A stretch of DNA of 64,000 nucleotides. It comes from Pirellulales bacterium (GTDB lineage: Bacteria; Planctomycetota; Planctomycetia; Pirellulales; Lacipirellulaceae). Both the position numbers and the translations under genes were made by a program. Positions 16,756-26,159 of this stretch are shown here, piece after piece. The number at the start of each line of letters is the position of its first letter. The stretch's first letter is position 1. The notes beneath the pieces were generated by a model, which had not been told where the DNA came from, searched no databases, and saw only the letters and a program-made list of their open reading frames with translations. The stretch lies in the NCBI GenBank assembly GCA_019636345.1, contig JAHBXQ010000005.1, forward strand, positions 186,001-250,000, written 5' to 3'.

Positions 16756-18309
16756 CTAATCCTTCCCCTCGTGCGCCACGCTTGGCCAATACTCCTGGAA
16801 ATCGAAGTCCGGGCTGTTGTCGAGGTCGTGACACTCCATGCACATCTTGACCGTCGGGCCGAGCGCCTGACCTTCCTTGTTCCCCTCATTCTCGACCAGC
16901 TTGAGCCGCATACCGGCGCGGAGCGCGGCGATCTGCTCGTCGGTCGCATCGACCTCGCCGCTCTCGGCGGCCACGTGCGCGGCGCCGGGACCGTGACAAT
17001 TCTCGCATCCCTGGCCGACCAGTTCCGGCGTTTCGGTCAGGCCGAAGTACCCGGACGCATACGGGTAATACTGCTGCGGGTTCCAACCCGTGACATGGCA
17101 GCTCAGACACTCGGGGTCGTAGTGTCGAGGGGGGTCGATCTTGACCAGCGTGTCGGTGGCATGCGCGTGCGGAGTCGCTTCGAAGATCTCCGTAGCCGTC
17201 GTGTGACAATCGGCGCACGTGGCCGAACCGACGAACTTGCCGTCCGGGTGCGAGGTTCCCGTCAGCCCCAGCCCGGCCAATCCCATCGTCTCCAATTCGC
17301 TCTGGTAGTCGGCGAGCTTCTTCTGCATCTCGGCGGCGTCGCCGAACCGGGCGTCGAGCGGCACGCGCTGATACCGCACCGGGTTCTCGGGGTCCCGAAA
17401 GTACAGCCCCAGTACGATGACGTACATCCCCTTGTGTCCGGCGTCGATGAGCTGCGACTTGCTCCCCTCGATCGCTCCGGCCCGGGCCGGCGGCTCCTCG
17501 GCTCCGCCCGCCGTCGCCACGTACTGAAACTGCGGGAACTGCCGAGCCAAGTCGGCCGCCTCCTGCGGCGTGCCGTGGACCAGCAACACTTGCAGGTCGC
17601 ACTTCTCGGCGTTCAACTTCGGCGCCACGGCCGCGAGGGCCTGGGCCGGGTCCTTGACGACGATTTCGCCCCCTGGGGGGATCTTTGCACAGTGCTCGGG
17701 CCCCAGCACGGCCGTCACGCCGATGCGCTTGCCCGCCGCGGCAATGACGCGGTACTCGTTCATCAACTCGTTGCCGTAGTCGGGGAGCGACACGTTGGCC
17801 GAGGTGAACGGATTCGCCGCCGGGTCGAGATTCAACAGGGCCACGCCCAGCCCGTCGCCGCTGAGCTCCAGATCATGGGCGCCGATGGCGACCGCGTCGT
17901 ACTGCATCGCGGCCAGCGACTCGGCCGCATAGCGGAACTTGATCTCCGCTTGCACGCCGACTCGCTTCGAGAGTCCGCCGACGTCGAACGACGCCAGCGG
18001 CCAGCCCTGCTTGCGGAGTTGCTCCATCAGGAACATCCGTCGCTTGAAGCCCCCCTTCTGATTCTCAAGTCCCGCGCAACCGCACGGTTCGAGATATCCG
18101 TCGAGCTCGCCGGAAAACACCAGCGCCAAGTCGGGTTTCGGCCAGTCCTCGAAGATCGGGCCGTTCACTTTCACAGGGTCGATCGCAGGCTTGCCGCCGC
18201 CGGCGACGAGCGTCACGGGCAATGCGGGACGCTGCCTCGCATTCTCGTCCCGCACCCAGCCCCAGGCCGCCAGCAACAAGAACAATCCGCACGCAAACCC
18301 AAAGCGCAT
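16756..18309 (-). CDS. Secreted metallophosphatase-like / tetraheme cytochrome c fusion
   Basis: 517 residues from the ATG at 18309, which directly precedes a signal peptide (MRFGFACGLFLLLAAWGW). The N-terminal two thirds resemble the UshA/SoxB-type metallophosphoesterase fold (LALVFSGELDGYLEPCGCAG, YDAVAIGAHDLELSGDG, VLLVHGTPQEA), with a CGC pair near the start. The C-terminal third has four CxxCH heme sites: CADCH, CLSCH, CENCH and CMECH, as in cytochrome c554-like proteins. A periplasmic electron-transfer role is likely; substrate is unknown. It is the last gene of a probable minus-strand group with the DUF1573 gene, 202 bases away. Confidence 0.85.
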   Translation of the reverse strand: MRFGFACGLFLLLAAWGWVRDENARQRPALPVTLVAGGGKPAIDPVKVNGPIFEDWPKPDLALVFSGELDGYLEPCGCAGLENQKGGFKRRMFLMEQLRKQGWPLASFDVGGLSKRVGVQAEIKFRYAAESLAAMQYDAVAIGAHDLELSGDGLGVALLNLDPAANPFTSANVSLPDYGNELMNEYRVIAAAGKRIGVTAVLGPEHCAKIPPGGEIVVKDPAQALAAVAPKLNAEKCDLQVLLVHGTPQEAADLARQFPQFQYVATAGGAEEPPARAGAIEGSKSQLIDAGHKGMYVIVLGLYFRDPENPVRYQRVPLDARFGDAAEMQKKLADYQSELETMGLAGLGLTGTSHPDGKFVGSATCADCHTTATEIFEATPHAHATDTLVKIDPPRHYDPECLSCHVTGWNPQQYYPYASGYFGLTETPELVGQGCENCHGPGAAHVAAESGEVDATDEQIAALRAGMRLKLVENEGNKEGQALGPTVKMCMECHDLDNSPDFDFQEYWPSVAHEGKD

Positions 18310-18511
18310 CGCAGGTGCATCCCATGAACGAGGGGGTGGCGCATCAACGAGGGCGAATCGGGCCGTCCGGGCAAGCGGCTCCTGCCCTCCACGATCCGCT
18401 GTCGCCAATCCTACCGCCTGCCGCATGCCCCGGCTACGGGGCTGGGCGAGAGCGAAAACGCGGCAGCGGCGGCATCATGCTTGACAAACGCCTTGTTCGG
18501 CGAGTTGTCCG

Positions 18512-19708
18512 CTACGGCTTGACGACGAAAAACACCCGCAGCCGCATCTCGGGCATGTCGGGGTGGGTCGTCTTGATCACGACCCGCCCTTCGCCCCCCT
18601 GCTCTTCGCCGAAGCGGACCATCGGACGCGTTCCCTTGGGGATCGACAAAGTCAGCGGGAATCGTTGCAGCGCGTCGCTCAGGCGGTTCGCCTCGCCGAG
18701 TTCGGCCTGGAGTTCGCGCGGCTCGACGCTGTCCACTGCAAGCTCGGTCTCGGCCACGTGCTCGCCGCGGACGTTGATCCAGATCGTTGCTCGCCCCCCC
18801 TCGGCGCTGGCAACCGGAGGCAGGCGCAGCAGCCCCTCCGCTTCGTTCCAGCCCGGGCCGTACGCCGACAGATCGCCGCGGACCGAACCGTAGATCGGCA
18901 CGACCAGTCGCCCGGCCTTCTTGAGATTGGTTTCCAAGCGCAACGTGCCGGCGAACCGCCCCAACACCCCCTCGGGGCGATAGCGCACCCGCACCCTCGC
19001 GGCGGCGCTGGCAGTGGGAGTCGGCAGTTGGTCGCTCGGCACGGGCTCAATCTCGACTTCCATGAACTTGGCGAGATCTGGCTCGACGATCTCGTGAGAC
19101 TCGATTTTGACCTCGGGCTCAACGAACGCCACGACCAAAAGCTCGCTCTCGCCGACGTCTCCGACGCGAATCGGACCGAAATTGAGTTGCGACGGCGCGA
19201 GGGTCGACGACTCGACCACCTCCCCCTCGACGGTCAACTCGATCCGCGACCTGCGCAGGTCGTTCGTCTCGAAGGTCCCGCCGTGACGAAACGGGCCGGC
19301 GGCGGTCTTGGCTTCCCACTCAAGGGTCGCAATCCCCGCCTCGCCGGGGGGGACCGTGATCGAGTCCCCGACGTCGACCGCCTTGCCGGCGAGTTCGACC
19401 TTCGTGCATTTGCAAGTGTGGGAGAGGAACGACACGCTCAGCGGCGCCGACCCGACGTTGCGGATCACGAAGTCGTGCCGCATGAGGGCGCCTTGCTCCA
19501 TCTTGTCGAAGTGGAACGTCGGCTCCTCGATCTCGGCGACCGGGCCAGGGCCCGGAGGTTGGTCTCGTTTGGATGGCGTCGACCGAGACGGAACGTCGCT
19601 TTCGGGCTGGCGAAAGGTCCACGGCCGGGCGTCGTAGTACCCCAGGGCGGCCCCCAATCCAACCCCGGCGACCAGCGCAGCAATCGTCAGCGTCAGCAAT
19701 CGTCTCAT
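18512..19708 (-). CDS. DUF1573-domain exported protein
   Basis: 398 residues. An N-terminal hydrophobic segment (LLTLTIAALVAGVGLGAALG) is a signal or anchor. The DUF1573 immunoglobulin-like domain is seen at about 60-160: FHFDKMEQGALMRHDFVIRN, VGSAPLSVSFLSHTCKCT and PPGEAGIATLEW, a pattern typical of the family, with the conserved C-x-C. Further beta-sandwich repeats follow. The family is widespread in planctomycete and Bacteroidetes envelopes but has no assigned biochemical role. The neighbour downstream is the multiheme cytochrome and upstream the DUF4416 gene, with short gaps. Confidence 0.82.
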   Translation of the reverse strand: MRRLLTLTIAALVAGVGLGAALGYYDARPWTFRQPESDVPSRSTPSKRDQPPGPGPVAEIEEPTFHFDKMEQGALMRHDFVIRNVGSAPLSVSFLSHTCKCTKVELAGKAVDVGDSITVPPGEAGIATLEWEAKTAAGPFRHGGTFETNDLRRSRIELTVEGEVVESSTLAPSQLNFGPIRVGDVGESELLVVAFVEPEVKIESHEIVEPDLAKFMEVEIEPVPSDQLPTPTASAAARVRVRYRPEGVLGRFAGTLRLETNLKKAGRLVVPIYGSVRGDLSAYGPGWNEAEGLLRLPPVASAEGGRATIWINVRGEHVAETELAVDSVEPRELQAELGEANRLSDALQRFPLTLSIPKGTRPMVRFGEEQGGEGRVVIKTTHPDMPEMRLRVFFVVKP

Positions 19709-19787
19709 GGCAAGAAGCTCGCGTCGGTCGACAAGAAAACGGCAGCGTCTCAGTGTACGACTCGCTGCTGAACCCCGTCAAATCGCC

Positions 19788-20318
19788 CTACCGCCGCCGA
19801 CGAAGCAGGTCGCGGCATTGGGAGAGGAAATCCTGAAAGTCGTCCCGCCGATAGTCGGGATAAGTCCACGGCATCGGCCGCCACCGGCCGTCGCGGTAGC
19901 TGAGCGTCACTTCGGCGTAGATGCCGTCGGACAAATAGATGCGGTGAGCGTGGTCTTTGGTGCTCGCCAGCACCAACTTGGCAAGCGTGACGTACCCCGG
20001 ATCGAGATTGAGCGGACGCAGTTCGGGATGCGTGCCGCGGGCCGCGTACTCGGCCTCCCATTCGTTGGTCAGCCGCTTGACCGCGGGCAGCCGCCCCGGA
20101 TCGAGCGGAGATTCGAACGCCCAGAACTGCTTCTTGAGTTCGGCGCCCATCTCCACGGCGTAGTATTCGGTCTCGGTGAAATCGAACGCCGGGCTGACCG
20201 CCGCCGTCGGACCAAATTCCGCACTCGCGCGCTCAAGCCCCCACGCAAGCGCCGCTTCGTAGCGACTGCTCGCGGCAACGAGCAGCAACGCCGGTTTGGG
20301 GGGGTGGATGGCGCCCAT
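19788..20318 (-). CDS. DUF4416 family protein
   Basis: 176 residues, soluble. It begins MGAIHPPKPALLLVAASSRY and has the family blocks FDFTETEYYAVEMGAELKKQ, LDPGYVTLAKLVLASTKDHA and HRIYLSDGIYAEVTL. DUF4416 proteins of this size are found in many deep-branching bacteria; no activity is established. It lies 79 bases upstream of the DUF1573 gene on the same strand. Confidence 0.82.
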   Translation of the reverse strand: MGAIHPPKPALLLVAASSRYEAALAWGLERASAEFGPTAAVSPAFDFTETEYYAVEMGAELKKQFWAFESPLDPGRLPAVKRLTNEWEAEYAARGTHPELRPLNLDPGYVTLAKLVLASTKDHAHRIYLSDGIYAEVTLSYRDGRWRPMPWTYPDYRRDDFQDFLSQCRDLLRRRR

Positions 20319-20387
20319 CGCGGACAGATTACAGGACGGAAGGACGCCAGACCGCGTGGCGATCCGGCTCAGCCTCCACTGTACGAT

Positions 20388-20418
20388 CCCCCTAGCCGGA
20401 GGGCCACGCCCTAGGGGG
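20388..20418. repeat. Palindromic repeat after proS
   Basis: Arms CCCCCTAG and CTAGGGGG enclose a 15-base loop with GGAGGG. It lies 9 bases beyond the proS stop on the minus strand, where it could act as a transcript-end hairpin; there is no T-tract. Confidence 0.55.
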
Positions 20419-20426
20419 CGCTGCGC

Positions 20427-21941
20427 TCAATACGCCTTCGCAAACACCCCGCGACGCGTGCTCGGCTGCCCGGTGAAGAGGCACTTGCCCGGTTCGTCCT
20501 CTCCGTCCAGCGGGACGCAGCGGACGGTCGCCTTAAGATCCTTGAGTTTCGCGTCCATCTCCGCCGAGTCGACGAAGTGGCAGTACGCCAGCCCGCCGTG
20601 GATCTCCGGTTGGTCGGCGTTCTTGGGCGTGAAAAATTTCTCGAACTCAGCCAGCGAGTCGATCTTCACCGTTGCAGCCGTGCGAGCAACGGCGGCGCGG
20701 TCGAACAGCGATTGCTGAATCTCGCCCAGCAACCGGCCGATGCCGACCACGAAAGCGTCGCGGCCGATCTTGGCCGGCTTGTCGGCGGAGTCGCGGCGGG
20801 CGGGCATCAGTTCGCCGCCGGCGATGTCGCGGGGGCCGATCTCCAGTCGCACCGGGACGCCTCGCTTGACCCATTGCCACTTCTTGTCGCCGCCGCGCAG
20901 ATCGCGGTCGTCGACTCGTACTCGAACCGGCTCGCCGTCGTACTGCTGTGCGGCCAGATCGCTCTTGAGTCGCTCGCAGAACGGCAGCACCGCGGCCCGC
21001 TCCTCGTCGTTGCGGTAAATCGGCAGGATGACCACGTGCGCAGGGGCCAGCTTCGGCGGCAGCACCAAGCCGTCGTCGTCGGCGTGCGTCATGATGAGCC
21101 CTCCCACGAGCCGGGTCGAGACGCCCCAACTGGTCGTCCAGGCATACTCGAGGTCGCCCGACTCGCTTTGGAACTTGATCTCCTGCGCTTTCGAGAAGTT
21201 TTGCCCGAGGAAGTGGCTGGTTCCGGCTTGCAGGGCTTTGCGGTCCTGCATCATCGCTTCAATGCTGTAGGTGGCCACGGCTCCGGGAAACCGCTCGCCG
21301 GCGGTCTTCTCCCCCTTGATCACGGGCATGGCCATCGAGCCTTCGGCGAACTCGGCGTACACGTCGAGCATCTGTCGGGTCTCGCGCTGCGCCTCCTCGG
21401 GAGTCGCGTGGACGGTGTGTCCTTCCTGCCACAGGAACTCGGTAGTCCGCAGGAACATCCGCGTGCGCAATTCCCAGCGAACGACGTTCGCCCATTGGTT
21501 GATCAGGATCGGCAGATCGCGGTACGACTGCACCCAGCGAGCGAACGTGGCGCCGATGATCGTCTCGCTCGTAGGGCGGACGATCAGCGGCTCGTCGAGT
21601 TTGGCGCTCGGGGCGGGCTGAAGCCCCCCTTTGCCGTCAGGTTCCAGGCGGTGATGCGTCACCACCGCGCATTCCTTGGCGAACCCCTCGACATGCTCGG
21701 CCTCCTTCTCCAGGAAGCTCATCGGGATGAACAGCGGGAAGTACGCATTTTCGTGTCCCGTGGCCTTGAACATCGCGTCGAGCCGGCGCTGGATGTTTTC
21801 CCAAATCGCATAGCCCCACGGCTTGATGACCATACAGCCGCGAACGTCGGAGTTCTCGGCCAAGTCGGCGGCCTTGACCACCTGCTGGTACCACTCGGGG
21901 TAGTTCTCGTCGCGGGTCGGCGTGATGGCGGTGCGAGGCAT
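20427..21941 (-). CDS. proS: Prolyl-tRNA synthetase, archaeal/eukaryote-like type
   Basis: Class II synthetase charging tRNA-Pro. 504 residues, the short form without the bacterial editing insertion. Class II motif 2 region reads LIVRPTSETIIGATFARWV and NVVRWELRTRMFLRTTEFLW, followed by QEGHTVHATPEEA; SFLEKEAEHVEGFAKE near 75-90 is typical of this group. An anticodon-binding domain (HVVILPIYRNDEERAAVLPF) and a C-terminal region ending in A-Y complete the ProS type 3 architecture. It is divergently arranged with the HD-domain gene across a 255-base spacer. Confidence 0.95.
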   Translation of the reverse strand: MPRTAITPTRDENYPEWYQQVVKAADLAENSDVRGCMVIKPWGYAIWENIQRRLDAMFKATGHENAYFPLFIPMSFLEKEAEHVEGFAKECAVVTHHRLEPDGKGGLQPAPSAKLDEPLIVRPTSETIIGATFARWVQSYRDLPILINQWANVVRWELRTRMFLRTTEFLWQEGHTVHATPEEAQRETRQMLDVYAEFAEGSMAMPVIKGEKTAGERFPGAVATYSIEAMMQDRKALQAGTSHFLGQNFSKAQEIKFQSESGDLEYAWTTSWGVSTRLVGGLIMTHADDDGLVLPPKLAPAHVVILPIYRNDEERAAVLPFCERLKSDLAAQQYDGEPVRVRVDDRDLRGGDKKWQWVKRGVPVRLEIGPRDIAGGELMPARRDSADKPAKIGRDAFVVGIGRLLGEIQQSLFDRAAVARTAATVKIDSLAEFEKFFTPKNADQPEIHGGLAYCHFVDSAEMDAKLKDLKATVRCVPLDGEDEPGKCLFTGQPSTRRGVFAKAY

Positions 21942-22196
21942 GCGAGTCGCGCGTCTTGAGGCTTGGAAGTGGCAGGGAGCTCGTGCGAGCCAGGGCGTCC
22001 CCGCCCCCGGCCGCCGCGAAGGGGCCCATTCTAGCCCCCCGCCCCCACGTCGGGGAGCGGCGATTCTGGTACGATACGACTTCGCGCCCGCGGCCGGCGA
22101 CCTGGGAGGTCGCGGCTTTTTCGCTGCAGCATGCGTAGTCGCGGCGCGTCGACCTTTCCCTCAACTCCAGCGGCCTTGCGCCTCGCCCCCCGTCCC

Positions 22197-23171
22197 ATGC
22201 CCGATCGTCGCTTCGTCAGCCAGCTTGGCAACAACGACCCTGTTCATCAGGTGTTCCTCGCCTCGGAAAAGCAATTGCGTCCCAATCGCAACGGCAACCT
22301 CTATCTGCAGGTCGATCTGTCCGACAAATCGGGCAGCCTCAACACGCGGATGTGGAACGCCACCGAAGACGACTACCGGGCGTTCGAGAACGGCGACTAC
22401 GTCGTCGTCGAGGGCGCCACGCAATTGTTCCAGGGGAACATGCAACTGATCGCCAATCGCATCCGCCGCGCTCGACCCGACGAAGTCGACGAAGACGACT
22501 TCGTGACGCTGCAGGCGGGGGACGTCGAGCGGTTCCGCGCCCGACTGGTCGAGATCCTCAAGTCGATCAAGACTCCGCCGCTCGCCCGATTGACGAGCGC
22601 CTTTCTCGACGACGAAACGTTCATGGAAAAGTTCTGCCGGGCCCCCGCCGGCATGAAGAACCACCATGCCTATAGGGGGGGGTTGCTCGAACACGTCGTC
22701 AGCCTGTGCGAGTTGGTGCTGGTCGTGGCCCCGAAATACCCGCAACTCGACGGCGACAAGCTGCTCGTGGGAGCGTTCCTGCACGACGCCGCGAAAGTCG
22801 ACGAACTCACGTACGATCGCGACATCGCCTACAGCGACGAGGGACAGCTCCTGGGACACATGGTCATGGGGGTCACGCTGATCGACGAGAAGGTCCGCGA
22901 GGCGATCCGCAAAGACGGCCTGCCGATGCCGGCGCGGCTCGTCGCCGAAATCAAGCACCTGATCGTCGCCCACCATGGCGAATACGAGTACGGCAGTCCC
23001 AAGTTGCCGATGACGCTCGAGGCGATCGCGCTGCACCTCTTGGACAATCTCGACGCCAAGCTTGCAAGCTTCTCGCAACTGATGAAGGACTGCCCCAACA
23101 CGGACAGCCCGTGGACGCAGTATTTCCAGCAAATCGGCCGCAAACTGTACAAGGGCGCCCCCGCAAATTAG
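22197..23171 (+). CDS. OB-fold/HD-domain protein, YhaM-like 3'-5' exoribonuclease
   Basis: 324 residues from the ATG at 22197. The N-terminal OB fold (NRNGNLYLQVDLSDKSGSLN and YVVVEGATQLFQGNMQLI) binds nucleic acid. The HD domain has HHAYRGGLLEHVVSLC and FLHDAAKVDEL with the metal-binding His-Asp, then GHMVMGVTLI and HHGEYEYGSPKLPMTLEA. This order and length match YhaM/CBF1-type exoribonucleases that trim RNA from the 3' end. It precedes RNase R by 136 bases on the same strand, making an RNA-degradation pair. Confidence 0.87.
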   Translation: MPDRRFVSQLGNNDPVHQVFLASEKQLRPNRNGNLYLQVDLSDKSGSLNTRMWNATEDDYRAFENGDYVVVEGATQLFQGNMQLIANRIRRARPDEVDEDDFVTLQAGDVERFRARLVEILKSIKTPPLARLTSAFLDDETFMEKFCRAPAGMKNHHAYRGGLLEHVVSLCELVLVVAPKYPQLDGDKLLVGAFLHDAAKVDELTYDRDIAYSDEGQLLGHMVMGVTLIDEKVREAIRKDGLPMPARLVAEIKHLIVAHHGEYEYGSPKLPMTLEAIALHLLDNLDAKLASFSQLMKDCPNTDSPWTQYFQQIGRKLYKGAPAN

Positions 23172-23307
23172 CCGCGACGCGGCAGCGGAGAGCGACACGG
23201 AGCCGTACCGGTTCGCCGCGGTCGAGGACGCCGCGGCTCGCACACTGTCGGAGACGAACCGCTCAATTCCGATCTCCCGCCTCCGAACTCTCACCCCTCG
23301 CTCCGCC

Positions 23308-25968
23308 ATGTCCGACCTTCGCGACGCAATTCTCCGGCACGTTTCCGACGCAGCGTATAAGCCGGTCAAGCCTGCAGTGATCGCGAAGCGGTTGGGGTTG
23401 GAACCCGACGAAGCGCCGGCGGTGCGCAAGGAGGTCAAGCGACTCATTCGCGAGAATCTGCTCAAGTGGGGGCCGAGCCATCAAGTGATGTCGACGACTC
23501 CTCTGACCGTGCCGAGAGAGGCTAAGGAAGAATCGAAGAAGATCGTTACGGTGAATCTCGATGAGGGCCCCGACGCCGACGCAGGGTCGGACGCCTCTGC
23601 CAGTCAGGCGGAGGGGGACAGCCTCGGCAAACCCCAAAAGCGACGCCAAGGCGAACACGTCGTCGGCGTCTATCGCCGCACCAACAGCGGGTTTGGTTTC
23701 GTCCGTCCCGAGGGAACCCCCGCGAGCGTCGGTCGCGACGCCGACGTCTTCATCCCCGAAAACGCCGCCGGCGACGCCGCCAACGGCGACACGGTCCGCA
23801 TTCGCCTAGGAAAGCTCGGGCGGCAAGGCAAACCCGAGGGGAAGGTCGTCGACGTCGTCGAACGCGCCACCAACAAGTTCGTCGGCGGGTACTTCGAACG
23901 CGACGGCATGGGGCTCGTCGAGGTCGACGGCAAAGTGTTCGCCAACCCGGTGTACGTCGGCGATCCCGGCGCCAAAGGGGTGCAGTCCGACGACAAGGTC
24001 GTCATCGAGATGGTCCGCTTCCCGTCGCATGTCCGCGACGGCGAAGGGGTGATTCTCGAAGTCCTCGGCCAGCGCGGCCAACCGGGGGTCGACACGCTGT
24101 CGATCATTCACGAGTACAACCTCCCGGGCCCGTTCGCCGAGGACGCCCTGGAGAACGCCCGCGAGGAAGCGAAGCGGTTCGAGGCGGAACTCGAAGCGAA
24201 CGGGTGGCTGGGGTCGGAGCGCAACGACGATACGGCCGCTGAGCCGAGCGGCGCTAGTCGCGGGCACACTCCGACGGAAGCTCCAACTGCGGGGTTGGCG
24301 CCTCACGGCGATCGCGCGCCTGCGCGCACCGATCTCACTGCCGAGACGATCATCACGATCGACCCCGCGACGGCCCGCGACTTCGACGACGCGATCTCGC
24401 TCGTGCGACTGGAGAACGGCCATTGGCTGCTGGGGGTCCACATCGCCGACGTGTCGCATTTCGTCCAACCGAAATCGGCCCTCGACCGCGAGGCCCGCGA
24501 CCGCGCCACGAGCGTCTACCTCCCCGACCGCGTGATCCCGATGCTGCCGGAGATCATCTCGAACAACTTAGCGAGCCTGCAGCCGGATCGGGTGCGATTC
24601 GCGATCAGCGCGCGGATCGAGTTCACCGAGGACGGCGTCCGCGTCGGCGCCGACGTGTTCAAAAGCGCGATCAAGAGTTGCCGGCGGTTCACTTACGAAG
24701 AGGTCGACGAATACCTGTGGGCGAAGGGCCTCGCCGAGCCGCCGAAAAAGCACGCCGCAGCCGACAAGAAACTCGGCAAGAAAAAGAAGCACTTGGGCCC
24801 CGTCGGCGAATCTCAGGACTTGGGCCATGACGGTCCCCTTCCCCTGGGCGGAGAGGCGACCGGAACGGAGCCGGCCCCCCCGCAATTGAACCTCGCCCCC
24901 AAGGTCGACGCCCTGCTCGAGCGGATGTTCACGCTCGCAATGACGCTCCGCGAACGCCGCTTCCGCCGCGGGGCGCTGGAACTGTCGATGCCGGAGTTGG
25001 AGATCGATCTCGACAAGGAGGGCCGCGTCGCGGGGGCTCACGTCGAGGAGAGCACCGAGAGCCACCAAGTCATCGAGGAGTTCATGCTGGCCGCCAACGA
25101 AGCGGTGGCCCAGAAGCTCGAAGACGCGGGGCTGTTGTTCCTCCGTCGGGTCCACGGGGCGCCCGACCCGCGCAAGCTTCGCTCGCTGACGAACTTCGTC
25201 AAGGAGTTGGGATTAGACGTCGACGGCCTCGAAAGCCGCTTCGCCCTGCAGCGGCTGCTGGACGAGGCGAAGGGGGACCCGCGGCAACACGCGGTCAACT
25301 TCGCCCTGCTGCGGTCGATGCAGCGCGCGATCTACAGCCCCGAGGAAGAGGGGCACTATGCGCTTTCCAGCGAGTGCTACTGCCACTTCACCTCGCCGAT
25401 CCGCCGCTACCCCGACCTTACAATCCACCGACTCGTCGAGACGCTCGCCGCAGGGAAGAAGCCGACGCAGGACCTCAACGCCCTGTACCTCTTGGGGGAC
25501 CATTGCAGCGAGCGCGAGCAGCGCGCCACCGAGGCCGAGCGCGAGCTGAACAAGGTGAAGCTCTTGAACTTCCTGGTCGACAAGATCGGGACGGAACTCG
25601 ACGGGGTCGTCACCGGCGTCGAGAGCTTCGGCATGTTCGTCACGGGGACCGAGCTTCCCGCCGAGGGGTTCATCCATATCAGCGGGCTCACGGACGACTA
25701 CTACAAGTTCGACCGTGCGGGGCACGTCATCCACGGCTTCCGCAGCGGGAACTCGTACCGGCTGGGAGACCCCGTGCGGGTCGCCGTGGCGGCGGTCGAC
25801 GTGGACCGTCGCGAGCTCGACTTCCGCCTGCTGGGCCGCCTCGGTCCGCCGGGCCCCAAACGCCGCTCCGCTCCTCGCAGCGACGGGGGCCCTAAGACCG
25901 GCAAGCCGAGCAAAGGAAAGAAGAAGCCGAGTAAAGACAAGTCACGCGGCAAGAAACGCCGGAAGTGA
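23308..25968 (+). CDS. rnr: Ribonuclease R with two extra in-frame segments
   Basis: Processive 3'-5' exoribonuclease. 886 residues: winged helix 1-60, cold-shock domain at about 115-180 (GVYRRTNSGFGFVRPEG), RNB domain from about 345 with the catalytic cluster TIDPATARDFDDAISL, FTSPIRRYPDLTIHRLVE, an S1 domain (GVVTGVESFGMFVTGTELPA) and a basic tail (GKKKPSKDKSRGKKRRK). Two low-complexity inserts break the usual spacing: about 308-341 (contains a palindrome in DNA at 24248-24261) and about 476-528 (Lys-rich then Gly/Pro-rich). Both are in frame and leave all catalytic residues intact. It is likely co-expressed with the YhaM-like gene before it. Confidence 0.95.
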   Translation: MSDLRDAILRHVSDAAYKPVKPAVIAKRLGLEPDEAPAVRKEVKRLIRENLLKWGPSHQVMSTTPLTVPREAKEESKKIVTVNLDEGPDADAGSDASASQAEGDSLGKPQKRRQGEHVVGVYRRTNSGFGFVRPEGTPASVGRDADVFIPENAAGDAANGDTVRIRLGKLGRQGKPEGKVVDVVERATNKFVGGYFERDGMGLVEVDGKVFANPVYVGDPGAKGVQSDDKVVIEMVRFPSHVRDGEGVILEVLGQRGQPGVDTLSIIHEYNLPGPFAEDALENAREEAKRFEAELEANGWLGSERNDDTAAEPSGASRGHTPTEAPTAGLAPHGDRAPARTDLTAETIITIDPATARDFDDAISLVRLENGHWLLGVHIADVSHFVQPKSALDREARDRATSVYLPDRVIPMLPEIISNNLASLQPDRVRFAISARIEFTEDGVRVGADVFKSAIKSCRRFTYEEVDEYLWAKGLAEPPKKHAAADKKLGKKKKHLGPVGESQDLGHDGPLPLGGEATGTEPAPPQLNLAPKVDALLERMFTLAMTLRERRFRRGALELSMPELEIDLDKEGRVAGAHVEESTESHQVIEEFMLAANEAVAQKLEDAGLLFLRRVHGAPDPRKLRSLTNFVKELGLDVDGLESRFALQRLLDEAKGDPRQHAVNFALLRSMQRAIYSPEEEGHYALSSECYCHFTSPIRRYPDLTIHRLVETLAAGKKPTQDLNALYLLGDHCSEREQRATEAERELNKVKLLNFLVDKIGTELDGVVTGVESFGMFVTGTELPAEGFIHISGLTDDYYKFDRAGHVIHGFRSGNSYRLGDPVRVAVAAVDVDRRELDFRLLGRLGPPGPKRRSAPRSDGGPKTGKPSKGKKKPSKDKSRGKKRRK
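24248..24261. repeat. Palindrome inside rnr, first insert
   Basis: GCGGCGCTAGTCGC is a near-perfect palindrome (one G-T pair) around GCTA. It lies in DNA encoding the extra segment AAEPSGASRGHTP of RNase R. It resembles intergenic repeats of planctomycetes; that comparison is from memory. Confidence 0.5.
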
Positions 25969-26159
25969 CGCAGCGCCGGCTTCAGGCAACCGCAAAGGCG
26001 AGCAGGACACGAAGCCCTGTCAGAACAAGCGTCGATTCTTCGCGACCGCACTTCTGCCTCGTTGCCTTTCCGGGCCCGAAATCGGGGCACTGGCGACCGC
26101 CGGGCGGACCCGTAGAATAATCGGTCCGGGGCCAGAAACTCACACCGCCGAGCGTCAGG

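Noticed and set aside
19680-19700. GCGTCAGC near the DUF1573 start as another repeat copy
   Set aside because: It lacks the flanking palindromic arms seen in cysS, so it is probably chance.
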